Assembly: GCA_947184155.2 (NCBI GenBank)
Contig: CAMXCT020006638.1
Span: 55,001-119,000, forward strand
Direction: 5' to 3'
Length of the DNA: 64,000 nucleotides
Source: Cladocopium goreaui
Taxonomy: Eukaryota; Sar; Dinophyceae; Suessiales; Symbiodiniaceae
In this document: positions 48,154-58,905 of the stretch, piece after piece
Position numbering within the stretch: the first letter of the stretch is position 1
Layout of the letters: each line of letters starts with the position of its first letter
Position numbers and translations under genes: made by a program
Notes under the pieces: generated by a model
Databases searched by the model: none
What the model saw: the letters and a program-made list of their open reading frames with translations, nothing else
What the model was told of the DNA's origin: nothing

Positions 48154-49364
48154 AAAAGCTGCTACAATTTAGAAAAAGTAAAGCTATTATAACTTCAATA
48201 TGATTGAGCTAATTTTGTTTATATACAATATAAAAAAATGAGTAAATATATATATATATCATATATATATACATATATATATATATTACATATAAATATA
48301 AAATATATGTACGATACCAACAACATAGTTTCCTCCACGTTTGGAATTGAAATGACCCTCGTTTTTTCGAAATTGAGTCATAAGAAAGAAATCCAGCCAG
48401 CTGAGAAAAAACCAAGTCCCTTGCAGCAGCTTTGCTGGAAACCACAACCTTTCCGAGAAAGCATCTTTGCATTTTTCCAAGCAACATTACTACAGCTATC
48501 TAGAAATACAGCACAAGTTCAATTTTTGTCACAACTGTGTGCTCTTAGTATCTTTTTTGATAAATTTCTATAACTTATGATAACTTTTTCCTAAGTGCTT
48601 ATGTTAAGTCTGTTAACATAGTTATGAAAAGATAACATAAAGATAAGAACTTCCGATAAGGTCGTTAAGAACTTATATTATACCTAAACATTTACAACTT
48701 CACGTAGCCGGCTAGCTGAAATTATAACTTACTTGACACAAGTTATGAAACTTTACATACTTGCAAGCAGGTTATAGAGGCATTGTAGAGGGTTTATAAA
48801 CACGTTAAAACACGTTATATAACTCATATATAAATTTGTAAACTCACACTTTAAGCGCACAATCTCCGTTGAATTCAACGAGCAGTGCCCTTTGTTTGAT
48901 TTGCGTCCGGTCCGGAAAGACAGCATGGCCAACCTTTGGCTAGCTCGAGCGCCGGGAAATCTTCGAAAATCCATTGAAATCCCTTGGGAAAGATGGGAAA
49001 TGGGAGAATCAATGAGAACCACGAACAGAATTCCAACAGAATTCCAACAGATATTAACATCCTGACACTACCAGAGGGTAATGCGGTGCGCCAGGTATCC
49101 AACCGCGGCCTTGGGTAGACATCGGCCTTGGAAGACGTTGTTTCGAACTCAGATTGCCACGGGAAACAGATTCCATGTCAGACGTGGATGTAGAAAATCA
49201 ATCAAAATCACAATGTGGTTGGAACCATGATCTACGAGTTTATGAGGATAAACCATGGGTGAACAAAAGTTGACAGGCAGTGATTGTAACAATTGTTGAT
49301 GATGCCTTGACTTTGACATAGCACCGGTAGAAACCAGCATTGCATGACATCTTTCTGCAAGATT

Positions 49365-49844
49365 GAGTTCCGATCCGGAGAGCCACCCAAAAGTCGGATT
49401 CGAGTCGGTTTCGGGTTTCGGGTTTCGGGTTTCGGGTTTCGGGTTTCGCTTGAAACCAACTTTCGCTGTCGGTTTCGGGTTTCGGGTTTCGGGTTTCGTC
49501 GATTGAAACCCACTTTCGCTGTCGGTTTCGGGTTTCGGGTTTCGGGTTTCGGGTTTCGATCGGCCCTGGGGGAGTTAAGTCTTCAGAGTCGGTTTCGGGT
49601 TTCGGGTTTCGGGTTTCGGGTTTCGATCGGTCCTGGGGAAGGCAAGTCTTCAGAGTCGGTTTCGGGTTTCGGGTTTCGGGTTTCGGGTTTCGGGTTTCGG
49701 GTTTCGGTCGGTCCTGGGGAAGGTAAGCAGTCGGTTTCGGGTTTCGGGTTTCGCAGTTCGAAAACCAACTTTAACAGTCGGTTTCGGGTTTCGGGTTTCT
49801 CTGGTCGAAACCAACTCTGCAGACCTCTCTCCGGATCACGTCTC
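49365..49844. mobile_element. 480-bp TIR element filled with TTTCGGG repeats
   Basis: Flanked by a perfect 8-bp duplication GCAAGATT (49357-49364, 49845-49852). Copy A has a single GCAAGATTTGACC at the same place (near 38,438), the empty site. Ends share GATCCGGAGAG in inverted orientation close to the termini. The inside is runs of the heptamer TTTCGGG separated by short spacers (for example GATCGGCCCTGGGG). The ORFs with GFGFRVS repeats are by-products of the 7-bp period. Confidence 0.88.
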
Positions 49845-49984
49845 GCAAGATTTGACCTGGAAGATATACCTCTTGACTGGCATTGGCATTTTAGTTGGCT
49901 TTAGGATCTATAGATCGACCTATATATTACTACGGCCAGACGCCTTGTGTTGCCCGGAGATTTACAGGGACGTTCCCGGCATGT

Positions 49985-49985
<1 letters not shown>

Positions 49986-50027
<42 letters not shown>
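49986..50027. repeat. (GAT)n microsatellite
   Basis: About 14 perfect GAT units near the left end of the 3.5-kb element, running directly into the first 56-bp unit. Confidence 0.95.
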
Positions 50028-50028
<1 letters not shown>

Positions 50029-50334
50029 GAAGATCTTCAATGGATGTAAGAGGTTAACGGAGTTGGGAGAATTAAACCCTTATTGAAGATCTTCAATGAA
50101 TGTAAGAGTTTAACGGGGGTTGGAGAATTAATCCCTTATTGAAGATCTTCAATTAATGTAAGAGTTTAACGGGGGTGGGAGAATTAAACCCTTATTGAAG
50201 ATCTTCAATGAATGTAAGAGTTTAACGGGGGTTGGAGAATTAAACCCTTATTGAAGATCTTCAATGAATGTAAGAGTTTAACGGGGGTGGGAGAATTAAA
50301 CCCTTATTGAAGATCTTCAATGAATGTAGAAGTT
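50029..50334. repeat. 56-bp satellite, first block
   Basis: Five copies of a 56-bp unit beginning with the perfect palindrome TTGAAGATCTTCAA and containing GTTTAACGGGGGTGGGAG; the spacing of 56 bp was measured at 50029 and 50085. Confidence 0.95.
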
Positions 50335-50479
50335 GGCTGGGCGCGCGCAGAAGGCCGCGTCATGAAACAGTGTTTTTGCTAGTTCACTGCACTGGTGCCA
50401 CAGCGAGAGCGCATTTTTTCCTTTTTTACTGCTGTGTTTGGCCTCAGTGAAACCTCTTTTTTGGTCTTTTTTTTTTTTG

Positions 50480-50548
50480 GCGTGGTGTTGGTTGGGGGGG
50501 TGGGGGGGGGTGGGGGGGGGTGGGGGGGTGGGGGGGGTGGGGGGGTGT
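50480..50548 (+). repeat. G-run tract, potential G-quadruplex
   Basis: Runs of 6-9 G separated by single T over about 70 bp on the + strand, preceded by a T tract. The sequence would allow several adjacent G-quadruplexes. The minus-strand poly-Pro reading is not a gene. Confidence 0.9.
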
Positions 50549-50559
50549 AATAACGTTCT

Positions 50560-51125
50560 TTGGACTTGAACACATCTGGGTCATGGATCTTTTCTTGGAA
50601 TTCGGGATCATGAGATCTTTTCTTGGAATTCAACACATCTGGGATGGTACGTCATGAGATCTTTTCTTGGAATTCAACACATCTGGGATGGTACGTCATG
50701 AGATCTTTTCTTGGAATTCAACACATCTGGGATGGTACGTCATGAGATCTTTTCTTGGAATTCGACACATCTTGGATGGTACGTCATGAGATCTTTTCTT
50801 GGAATTCAACACATCTGGGATGGTACGTCATGAGATCTTTTCTTGGAATTCAACACATCTGGGATGGTACGTCATGAGATCTTTTCTTGGAATTCAACAC
50901 ATCTGGGATGGTACGTCATGAGATCTTTTCTTGGAATTCAACACATCTGGGATGGTACGTCATGAGATCTTTTCTTGGAATTCAACACATCTGGGATGGT
51001 ACGTCATGAGATCTTTTCTTGGAATTCAACACATCTGGGATGGTACGTCATGAGATCTTTTCTTGGAATTCAACACATCTGGGATGGTACGTCATGAGAT
51101 CTTTTGTTGGAATTCAACACATCTG
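50560..51125. repeat. 44-bp satellite
   Basis: About 12 copies of GGATGGTACGTCATGAGATC then TTTTCTTGGAATTCAACACATCTG-like sequence; the spacing of 44 bp was measured at 50641, 50685 and 50729. Interior copies are almost identical. Confidence 0.95.
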
Positions 51126-51427
51126 AATCCAAGGCGAGGGTTCTCGAGCAACTGTTCCTCGATTTTTTGCAGATTAAAGTGGATGCGATAAAAAGTCATG
51201 CTGAATAAATAAACCTGAAAGTGTCCTCAACTAAGTAGTTTTTTTTTTTTCGACGTCAAAATATGACACGCCAAGATATAACATTGACATGTGAAGTTGT
51301 ACATGCATTTCGAATGGCCAGCGTGGAGGATTTTCCATATCACCATTCATACTTTTGTGTCAAAAAAAAACTGAGATGAAAAGTGCACGAAAACCATACG
51401 TGCCATCTATGAGCGCCCGACCTAGAA

Positions 51428-53367
51428 GTTTAACGGGGGGGGGGAATTAAACCCTTATTGAAGATCTTCAATGAATGTAAGAGTTTAACGGGGGTGGGAG
51501 AATTAAACCCTTATTGAAGATCTTCAATGAATGTAAGAGTTTAACGGGGGTGGGAGAATTAAACCCTTATTGAAGATCTTCAATGAATGTAAGAGTTTAA
51601 CGGGGGTTGGAGAATTAAACCCTTATTGAAGATCTTCAATGAATGTAAGAGTTTAACGGGGGTGGGAGAATTAAACCCATATTGAAGATCTTCAATGAAT
51701 GTAGAAGTTTAACGGGCGTGGGAGAATTAATCCCTTATTGAAGATCTTCAATGAATGTAAGAGTTTAACGGGGGTTGGAGAATTAAACCCTTATTGAAGA
51801 TCTTCAATGAATGTAGAAGTTTAACGGGGGTGGGAGAATTAAACCCATATTGAAGATCTTCAATGAATGTAAGAGTTTAACGGGGGTTGGAGAATTAAAC
51901 CCTTATTGAAGATATTCAATGAATGTAAGAGTTTAACGGGGGTTGGAGAATTAAACCCTTATTGAAGATCTTCAATGAATGTAAGAGTTTAACGGGGGTG
52001 GGAGAATTAAACCCTTATTGAAGATCTTCAATGAATGTAAGAGTTTAACGGGGGTGGGAGAATTAAACCCTTCTTGAAAATCTTCAATGAATGTAAGAGT
52101 TTAACGGGGGTGGGAGAATTAAACCCATATTGAAGATCTTCAATGAATGTAAGAGTTTAACGGGGGTTTGGAGAATTAAACCCTTATTGAAGATCTTCAA
52201 TGAATGTAAGAGTTTAACGGGGGTGGGAGAATTAAACCCATATTGAAGATCTTCAATGAATGTAGAAGTGTAATGGTGGTGGGAGAATTAAACCCTTATT
52301 GAAGATCTTCAATGAATGTAAGAGTCTAACGGGGGTGGGAGAATTAAACCCTTCTTGAAGATCTTCAATGAATGTAAGAGTTTAACGGGGGTGGGAGAAT
52401 TGTTGAAGATCTTCAATGAATGTAGAAGTTTAACGGGGGTTGGAGAATTAAACCCTTATTGAAGATCTTCAATGAATGTAAGAGTTTAACGGGGGTTGGA
52501 GAATTAAACCCTTATTGAAGATCTTCAATGAATGTAAGAGTTTAACGGGGGTGGGAGAATTAAACCCTTATTGAAGATCTTCAATGAATGTAAGAGTTTA
52601 ACGGGGGTGGGAGAATTAAACCCCAATTGAAGATCTTCAATGAATGTAGAAGTTTAAGAATTAATCCCTTATTGGATCTTCAATGAATGTAAGAGTTTAA
52701 CGGGGGTTGGAGAATTAAACCCTTATTGAAGATCTTCAATGATGTAGAGTTTAACGGGGGTGGGAGAATTAAACCCTTATTGAAGATCTTCAATGAATGT
52801 AAGAGTTTAACGGGGGTGGGAGAATTAAACCCTTATTGAAGATCTTCAATGAATGTAAGAGTTTAACGGGGGTGGGAGAATTAAACCCTTATTGAAGATC
52901 TTCAATGAATGTAAGAGTTTAACGGGGGTTGGGAGAATTAAACCCTTATTGAAGATCTTCAATGAATGTAAGAGTTTAACGGGGGTGGGAGAATTAAACC
53001 CATATTGAAGATCTTCAATGAATGTAGAAGTTTAACGGGCGTGGGAGAATTAATCCCTTATTGAAGATCTTCAATGAATGTAAGAGTTTAACGGGGGTTG
53101 GAGAATTAAACCCTTATTGAAGATCTTCAATGAATGTAAGAGTTTAACGGGGGTGGGAGAATTAAACCCTTATTGAAGATCTTCAATGAATGTAAGAGTT
53201 TAACGGGGGTGGGAGAATTAAACCCTTATTGAAGATCTTCAATGAATGGAAGAGTTTAACGGGGGTGAAGATCTTCAATGAATGGAAGAGTTTAACGGGG
53301 GTGGGAGAATTAAACCCTTATTGAAGAATCTTCAATGAATGTAGAAGTTTAACGGGGGTGGGAGAAT
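51428..53367. repeat. 56-bp satellite, second block
   Basis: About 35 copies of the same 56-bp unit as 50,029-50,334, including a few shortened copies (near 52,395, 52,655 and 53,260). The two blocks are separated by the G tract, the 44-bp array and about 300 bp of single-copy DNA (51,126-51,427). Confidence 0.95.
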
Positions 53368-54441
53368 TTATATGAGATGTATTGTGTGAACAACAAACCC
53401 TTGTAATTTACGCTATTCTGGGCTTGGGCAACACACGGTGTCTGTGGGTATTACTATAGTATCCTATAGTGTGGGTCGTATGCTCAGTACTGTGTGTGAA
53501 TGTGTGTGTGATATGCTCTTAAAACCAATGTGACGCACCAAAATTCAGCCTTGGAAGAACAGAAGAGACATGGTTTATCGTTATGGACTGATCCTGCTTA
53601 AAACAAGCTGCCGTGGAATCCAGTGAATGAGTTGTTTCCAGATGATGTTTGCAACCGACATGGTGAGTTTGTGCTACCGTCATTGTTTCCAATCAAGTCT
53701 CCCATTCGAGCCTCATATTTAGGGGTTGAAGAATGTAAAGATATGACTGGGTCGTGAACGGCTTATTTTTTAGTCCCAGTGAAACAGAAACGTATAACTC
53801 AGTCTCTTGCAACTTCAGGCATCCCAGCGCGATGTCAAACTTTCAGCAAGGACCCCAGGACCTCTTTGCAGAAGTGGAGCCAGCAGAAGCAATGTAAGTT
53901 GTCTGACTGTTTCGTTCCAGATTTTGTTTTCTCCACACAGCTCAGTTTTGTCTAGCAACTTCGTTCTTGCAAATCCCTTCTAGGTACCTTGAGATCCGTT
54001 TTTTTCCTTGATGACATGTCAGTCTTAGTTCAGCCCCGAACCGAAGCTCCAAGGCATCTCTTCCCCGGCTGATGGATTGTGGGCAGGAAGTGGAAACTGC
54101 TGCAGCTCGCTGCAAGGCGGGGATGCCTTGCCAGAGGAGTGAGAGACCCAAGTTTCTGTTGAAATCTGCGTCTTGAAGTCCCAATTTTTTGGGACTAAAC
54201 AAAACATCGCGGCATCGATATGTCAATATTCCATTCACCGTCCTTTATTGAACCACTTCATTGAAGTGAACTTGATGTGCGTTTGCTTCATCATGTTTCA
54301 TCTGTTTGACCCTTTTAAGCCTTGCAACTTGACCGTTTGCCACGTGTGAAAACAGCCTTCCATGGTTGAAAGATGTTGAAATGTTGTTTTGGGCTAAGCA
54401 GTTTTGAGTGACCGCCATAAGAGCGGAACTCCATTTTGGTG

Positions 54442-55863
54442 ATGGGCTGCAGCTGCAGCAAAAACGCTGCGTTGGAGCCGCGCCGTCCGCTGCCAACATT
54501 GTTGGGTGCTGTGCCGAAACACAGCGAACCATCAGACCCCAAAGGAGAGAAGGATGTTGAGAAGGCTCAGGAGAAGGCTCAGAAGGCAGAGAGAGCTGTC
54601 GAAGTTTCGTGCCATGCCTCTGCAGGTGCGAAGTGGCATTTGGAACTGCTGGCTGTGAGCGCCGAACTGAAAGAAAAGCTGCAAGATCCTCAGTTCGTGG
54701 CGACCCGCTGCGACTTGGATGGCTCTGGTGATCTCGATGCACACGAGCTGAAGCAGGCCGCTAGGGTCTATGGCATCTCGCAGAGTGGCAGCTCCGAAAA
54801 CCACAGCACCAATCCTCGTCTCATGGCTGGGCAACGCGTCAGCAAAGAAAGCTTCGCTGAAATGGTGGCCTCTCAACGAAGCACCAAGCTGATCAGAGCC
54901 TTTGATTCAAACACGGTTGGGTGGAACATGTCCCCAAAATGCATTGACAATACTGACATGCATCTCAATTTTGGTCCAATTTCGATCGGCGATTTGTTAA
55001 ACGCTTCTTTTTTTGGAAAAAAACAACACGAAACATGAAGACATGAATGAGGTTTCGGAATGATTGGACATCTTGGGAACTGTGAACCGTGACTTTGCAG
55101 GCATTTCCAGGTCGTTTGATACATGTTGACGCACCGGAATCTGATGGAATCTGTAGAACGATGAACGTTGCACAAATTATTTAGTCCGGAATTTGAAACC
55201 AATCTGAATCCAAACACTTGGCAGCACATTTTTTCCGCTGAGTCAGGAACAGTCCCGCACTCCTTGCGTGGAATGGCATTGGGCCAGCTTCAACATCTTG
55301 AAGCCTTGTTCGTCACAACTGGATGGCTCTTTGCGCGATGTGAATCCTTCAACGCAGAGAATGCCCATGCCATTGCCAAAGGCACGAAGTTCAGACAAGA
55401 TACCAATCTTTATGCCTTGGACACTTTTGTGGTGACTCCAATGTCGAAGCCAGGCATGTGTGGAGCCCGTGAACATGATGAGCAGCAGACCATTGCCGAA
55501 GCACACGGAATTTCATCCTTTTCACAACTGGTGAATCCATTCGGCCTGTTTGTTCACTGCTTTGTCTCCCATTTTTGGGGACACAACTGGACCAGCACTG
55601 TCACGGCTCTTGATTTGTGGGCAGATTCGAACTACGACAAGCTGACCTCGGAGAAGGAGGCCTTGGTCTACTGGATATGCCTCTTTGCGTTGAACCAGCA
55701 CGACGTGGCGGAGGAGGTGGGGGAAAATCCTCAGCAGGGGCCATTTAACGCAGCACTGGCGCAAGCCACTGGTGGTGCAGTGATGGTTTTGGATGAAGAA
55801 GTGAAACCATTTTCCCCGGGAGGGGGGCGCAGCTATGACCTGGCATGGCTGCGCGGGAATTAA
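54442..55863 (+). CDS. Ankyrin gene copy B, 5' half (cut by insertion)
   Basis: Exon 1 (54442-54915) encodes the same MGCSCSKN start and EF-hand as copy A. Exon 2 starts at 55243 (AG|TCAGGA) and follows copy A with few changes through FVSHFWGH and YWICLFALNQHD to EEVKPFS. There a foreign insert begins at 55815 and stops the frame at 55861-55863. Unless the insert is spliced out, the product would be a short acylated EF-hand protein with a partial SHFWG/YWIC domain and no ankyrin repeats. The high conservation of this half suggests recent duplication or continued use. Confidence 0.75.
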
Positions 55864-56663
55864 CCCGATATCCGGTTGCACGATTCCGGATGATAAATAC
55901 CTCCCTGGTCGGGGGGTGCTTTAGCCACCCCCCCGACTATGTCATGGCGCTCAGCGCGAACCTGGAACCTCCAGGCCTGTGGTGTTTACTTTGGCGCCTC
56001 GCCAAAGATGATGTGATCCAGGATATTGCAGACGAGGGCTGCTACAGTTTTGGTTGGCGGCTGCTGCAGACGTGGCAGTCGCAACCCGCCATACGGCGGG
56101 AGTTTTGTGGAGCTGAGCGCTTGGCCCAGCTTGTGTGAGGCAGGTGAGCTCGGTTCTTGCTATTGGATGATGAGGCGCTTCCATGGCATGGCACGCTGCG
56201 TGCACTTGACGGCTGCTCTTCTTCAGGCCGTCTACCGCAGCTGCCTCTTTGCCTCGGTTGAGCACATCTTTCACTGGCTACCAGTGGTTCACTTCAATGC
56301 GTGATGGGCGAGGGCCCGTCACCGAATTGAGTGTAGATGGTGCTAGACCATCCGTTAATGTACCCACGCCTTGAAGAGAGGCAACTTCTGCTGTGGCGGA
56401 AGTATGGTTTGGCGAGCATGTGGTCACCACATCGTTCTCTACGATTGGCTGGCGACTCTTGAGGCAGCATTTTGCTGCCAAGGTTTTTGTCTTCCACCCA
56501 CGCTGGAAGTTGTATTGTACAGGATTGCGAGCTTTGTCTCAAGCTACCCTCCAGGAGTGGGGGTGGCCCCCAGCGCCTATGGCGCCCGAAAGCTGCCTCC
56601 AGCCACTCACCTCGGTGGGCCCAGGCTGTGGCAGCGTTACAAATGCCCAACAACAACAACAAC
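55815..56663 (+). mobile_element. 849-bp retroelement-like insert in ankyrin gene B
   Basis: Flanked by a 15-bp direct repeat AGTGAAACCATTYTC (55800-55814 and 56664-56678, one mismatch). Copy A has this site once. The 3' end is a (CAA)n tail and the 5' end is GC-rich, including a hairpin GTCGGGGGGTG...CACCCCCCCGAC at about 55908-55937. Long target duplication plus a simple 3' tail suggest LINE-type target-primed insertion of a SINE-like sequence. Weak box A/B-like words (GGCATGGCTGCG, GGTTGCACGATTCC) lie near the 5' end. Comparison with published dinoflagellate SINEs would decide its identity. Confidence 0.75.
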
Positions 56664-58905
56664 AGTGAAACCATTCTCGAGAATCTGGTGCCTCTTCGAG
56701 GCTTCTCGGTTGAAGGACTTGCAGCGTCCCTTTGAACTGATTTGCAGTGAGGGTTCCTTGTCCCAGCCTGAGAACGGTGGACGAAAGGCTGTGAGCGCCA
56801 AGATGCTCGAAACCACATGCCAGGCCTTGTGGAACGTGTCCACTGCCAAGGCTGAAAGCTCAATAGCCAAGGACAAGTACCAGATTTGGGGAGAAACGGC
56901 CAACGAATCCTTCAGGAGTACCATAAAGGGAGTGGGTGCCGAACTCTGGTTCAAGGAAAAGGGTGCCAATGTGTTGGCGATGATCTTCAGCGACTTTGAT
57001 TTCTACATGAAGTCTCTACTCTCCACTACGGTGCTGAAGGTCCTGATGGCTAGGGGCGACTTTGCTTCGGCGGCCACGTGCTGCCTTCAAGGAGCAGATG
57101 TTAGTTCTGAGCAGCTGGCAGAGATTTGCAGCAGTTTTGCAGCAGAAACTGAGAGAAGAGCATGGTTGAACATCATGCTGCGGCAGGCATCCGATGCATC
57201 CATGGCCAAGTTGCTTTTGGATCACGGTGCCGATGTGGCGGCAGCAAGCAACGAGGGTTCCACAGCACTGATTTGTGCTGCTCAAGGTGGCCATGAGGCC
57301 GTTGCCAAGTTGCTGCTACAGCACGGTGCCGATGCGGCGGCAGCAAGCAACGATGGTTTCACAGCATTGATGTTGGCTGCTCTAGGTGGCCATGAGGCCG
57401 TGGCCCAGCTGCTGCTACAGCACGGTGCCGATGTGGCGGCAGCAATGGACGTTGGTGCCACAGCCCTGATGTCTGCTGCTCGAGGTGGCCATGTGGCCGT
57501 GGCCCAGCTGTTGCTACAGCACGGTGCCGATGTAGCGGCAGCAGGTAACGATGGTGGCACAGCATTGATGTTGGCTGCTCAAGGTGGCCATGAGGCCGTG
57601 GCCCAGCTGTTGCTACAGCACGGTGCCGATGTGGCGGCAGCAAGTAACAATGGTGTCACAGCATTGATGTCGGCTGCTCGAGGTGGCCATGAGGCCGTGG
57701 CCCAGCTGTTGCTACAGCACGGTGCCGATGTGGCGGCAGCAAGTAACAAGGGTGTCACAGCACTGATGTCGGCTGCTCGAGGTGGCCATGAGGCCGTGGC
57801 CCAGCTGTTGCTACAGCACGGTGCCGATGTGGCGGCAGCAAGTAACAATGGTTCCACAGCATTGATGTTGGCTGCTCAAGGTGGCCATGAGGCCGTGGCC
57901 CAGCTGTTGCTACAGCACGGTGCCGATGTGGCGGCAGCAAAGAACGATGGCGACACAGCATTGATGTTGGCTGCTCTAGGTGGCCACGAGGCCGTCGCCC
58001 AGCTGTTGCTACAGCACGGTGCCGATGTGGCGGCTGCAGGTAACAATGGTGTCACAGCACTGATGTTGGCTGCTCACGGTGGCAATGAGGCCGTGGCCCA
58101 GCTGTTGCTACAGCACGGTGCCGATGTGGCGGCAGCAAGTAACAATGGTGTCACAGCACTGATGTCGGCTGCTCGAGGTGGCCATGAGGCCGTGGCCCAG
58201 CTGTTGCTACAGCACGGTGCCGATGTGGCGGCAGCAAGTAACAATGGTTCCACAGCATTGATGTTGGCTGCTCAAGGTGGCCATGAGGCCGTGGCCCAGC
58301 TGTTGCTACAGCACGGTGCCGATGTGGCGGCAGCAAAGAACGATGGCGACACAGCATTGATGTTGGCTGCTCTAGGTGGCCATGAGGCCGTGGCCCAGCT
58401 GTTGCTACAGCACGGTGCCGATGTGGCGGCAGCAAGTAACAATGGTGTCACAGCATTGATGTTGGCTGCTCGAGGTGGCCATGAGGCCGTGGCCCAGCTG
58501 TTGCTACAGCACGGTGCCGATGTGGCGGCAGCAGGTAACAATGGTGTCACAGCACTGATGTTGGCTGCTCACGGTGGCAATGAGGCCGTGGCCCAGCTGT
58601 TGCTACAGCACGGTGCCGATGTGGCGGCAGCAAGTAACAATGGTGTCACAGCACTGATGTCGGCTGCTCGAGGTGGCCATGAGGCCGTGGCCCAGCTGTT
58701 GCTACAGCACGGTGCCGATGTGGCGGCAGCAAGAAACGATGGTTGGACAGCATTGATGTTGGCTGCTCAAGGTGGCCATGAGGCCATGGCCCAGCTGCTG
58801 CTACAGCACGGTGCCGATGTGGCGGCAGCAAACAACGATGGCTTCACAGCACTGATGATTGCTAGGGCAAACCGTCATGAGGCTGTGGCTAGGCTCCTGT
58901 GGTGA
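56371..58905 (+). CDS. Ankyrin gene copy B, 3' half
   Basis: An 844-codon ORF. Its first 98 codons come from the insert; native sequence resumes at VKPFSRIWCLFEASR. It keeps the second part of the conserved domain and 17 ankyrin repeats (99-bp units, about 57,220-58,900), ending LLW-TGA. Because insert plus target duplication is 864 bp (a multiple of three), the frame is the same as the 5' half, and only stop codons between 55,861 and about 56,370 separate them. The repeats show a higher-order pattern: a 4-5-unit block from about 57,740 recurs from about 58,136. It could be a separate gene with a new start, the second exon group of a spliced gene, or the remains of a pseudogene. Confidence 0.7.
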   Translation: MKRGNFCCGGSMVWRACGHHIVLYDWLATLEAAFCCQGFCLPPTLEVVLYRIASFVSSYPPGVGVAPSAYGARKLPPATHLGGPRLWQRYKCPTTTTTVKPFSRIWCLFEASRLKDLQRPFELICSEGSLSQPENGGRKAVSAKMLETTCQALWNVSTAKAESSIAKDKYQIWGETANESFRSTIKGVGAELWFKEKGANVLAMIFSDFDFYMKSLLSTTVLKVLMARGDFASAATCCLQGADVSSEQLAEICSSFAAETERRAWLNIMLRQASDASMAKLLLDHGADVAAASNEGSTALICAAQGGHEAVAKLLLQHGADAAAASNDGFTALMLAALGGHEAVAQLLLQHGADVAAAMDVGATALMSAARGGHVAVAQLLLQHGADVAAAGNDGGTALMLAAQGGHEAVAQLLLQHGADVAAASNNGVTALMSAARGGHEAVAQLLLQHGADVAAASNKGVTALMSAARGGHEAVAQLLLQHGADVAAASNNGSTALMLAAQGGHEAVAQLLLQHGADVAAAKNDGDTALMLAALGGHEAVAQLLLQHGADVAAAGNNGVTALMLAAHGGNEAVAQLLLQHGADVAAASNNGVTALMSAARGGHEAVAQLLLQHGADVAAASNNGSTALMLAAQGGHEAVAQLLLQHGADVAAAKNDGDTALMLAALGGHEAVAQLLLQHGADVAAASNNGVTALMLAARGGHEAVAQLLLQHGADVAAAGNNGVTALMLAAHGGNEAVAQLLLQHGADVAAASNNGVTALMSAARGGHEAVAQLLLQHGADVAAARNDGWTALMLAAQGGHEAMAQLLLQHGADVAAANNDGFTALMIARANRHEAVARLLW

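Larger units (their letters stand above)
38030..48205 (+). repeat. Segmental duplication, copy A (ankyrin locus)
   Basis: Collinear and highly similar to 48,967-64,000: the upstream region, ankyrin gene, secreted-protein exons and AT-rich tail follow in the same order and orientation. Copy A is about 10.2 kb and lacks the three large insertions of copy B. The copies are separated by about 760 bp (48,206-48,966), part of which is (TA)n at 48,240-48,310. Confidence 0.92.
49931..53450. mobile_element. 3.5-kb satellite-filled TIR element
   Basis: Terminal inverted repeats of about 25 bp (20 matches; both contain GTGTTGCCC 17-25 bp from the ends and begin TAC). Flanked by TTAC on each side (49927-49930, 53451-53454). 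Copy A shows the uninterrupted sequence (CTATATATAATTTTAGTATCC near 38,498-38,522). The inside holds (GAT)n, two arrays of a 56-bp unit, a G-rich tract and an array of a 44-bp unit, with no coding region. It is non-autonomous; the superfamily is not determined. Confidence 0.8.

Noticed and set aside
49344-49904. ORF of GFGFRVS repeats, and the idea of a true telomere
   Set aside because: The reading follows from the 7-bp period. The array is internal, bounded by an 8-bp target duplication, and has TTTCGGG rather than TTTAGGG.
50029-53367. CRISPR array
   Set aside because: Units are contiguous tandem repeats without unique spacers, in a eukaryotic context.
55868-55900. tRNA gene at the head of the insert (GGTTGCACGATTCC resembles box B)
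   Set aside because: No cloverleaf could be folded by eye; kept only as a weak hint of a tRNA-derived SINE head.
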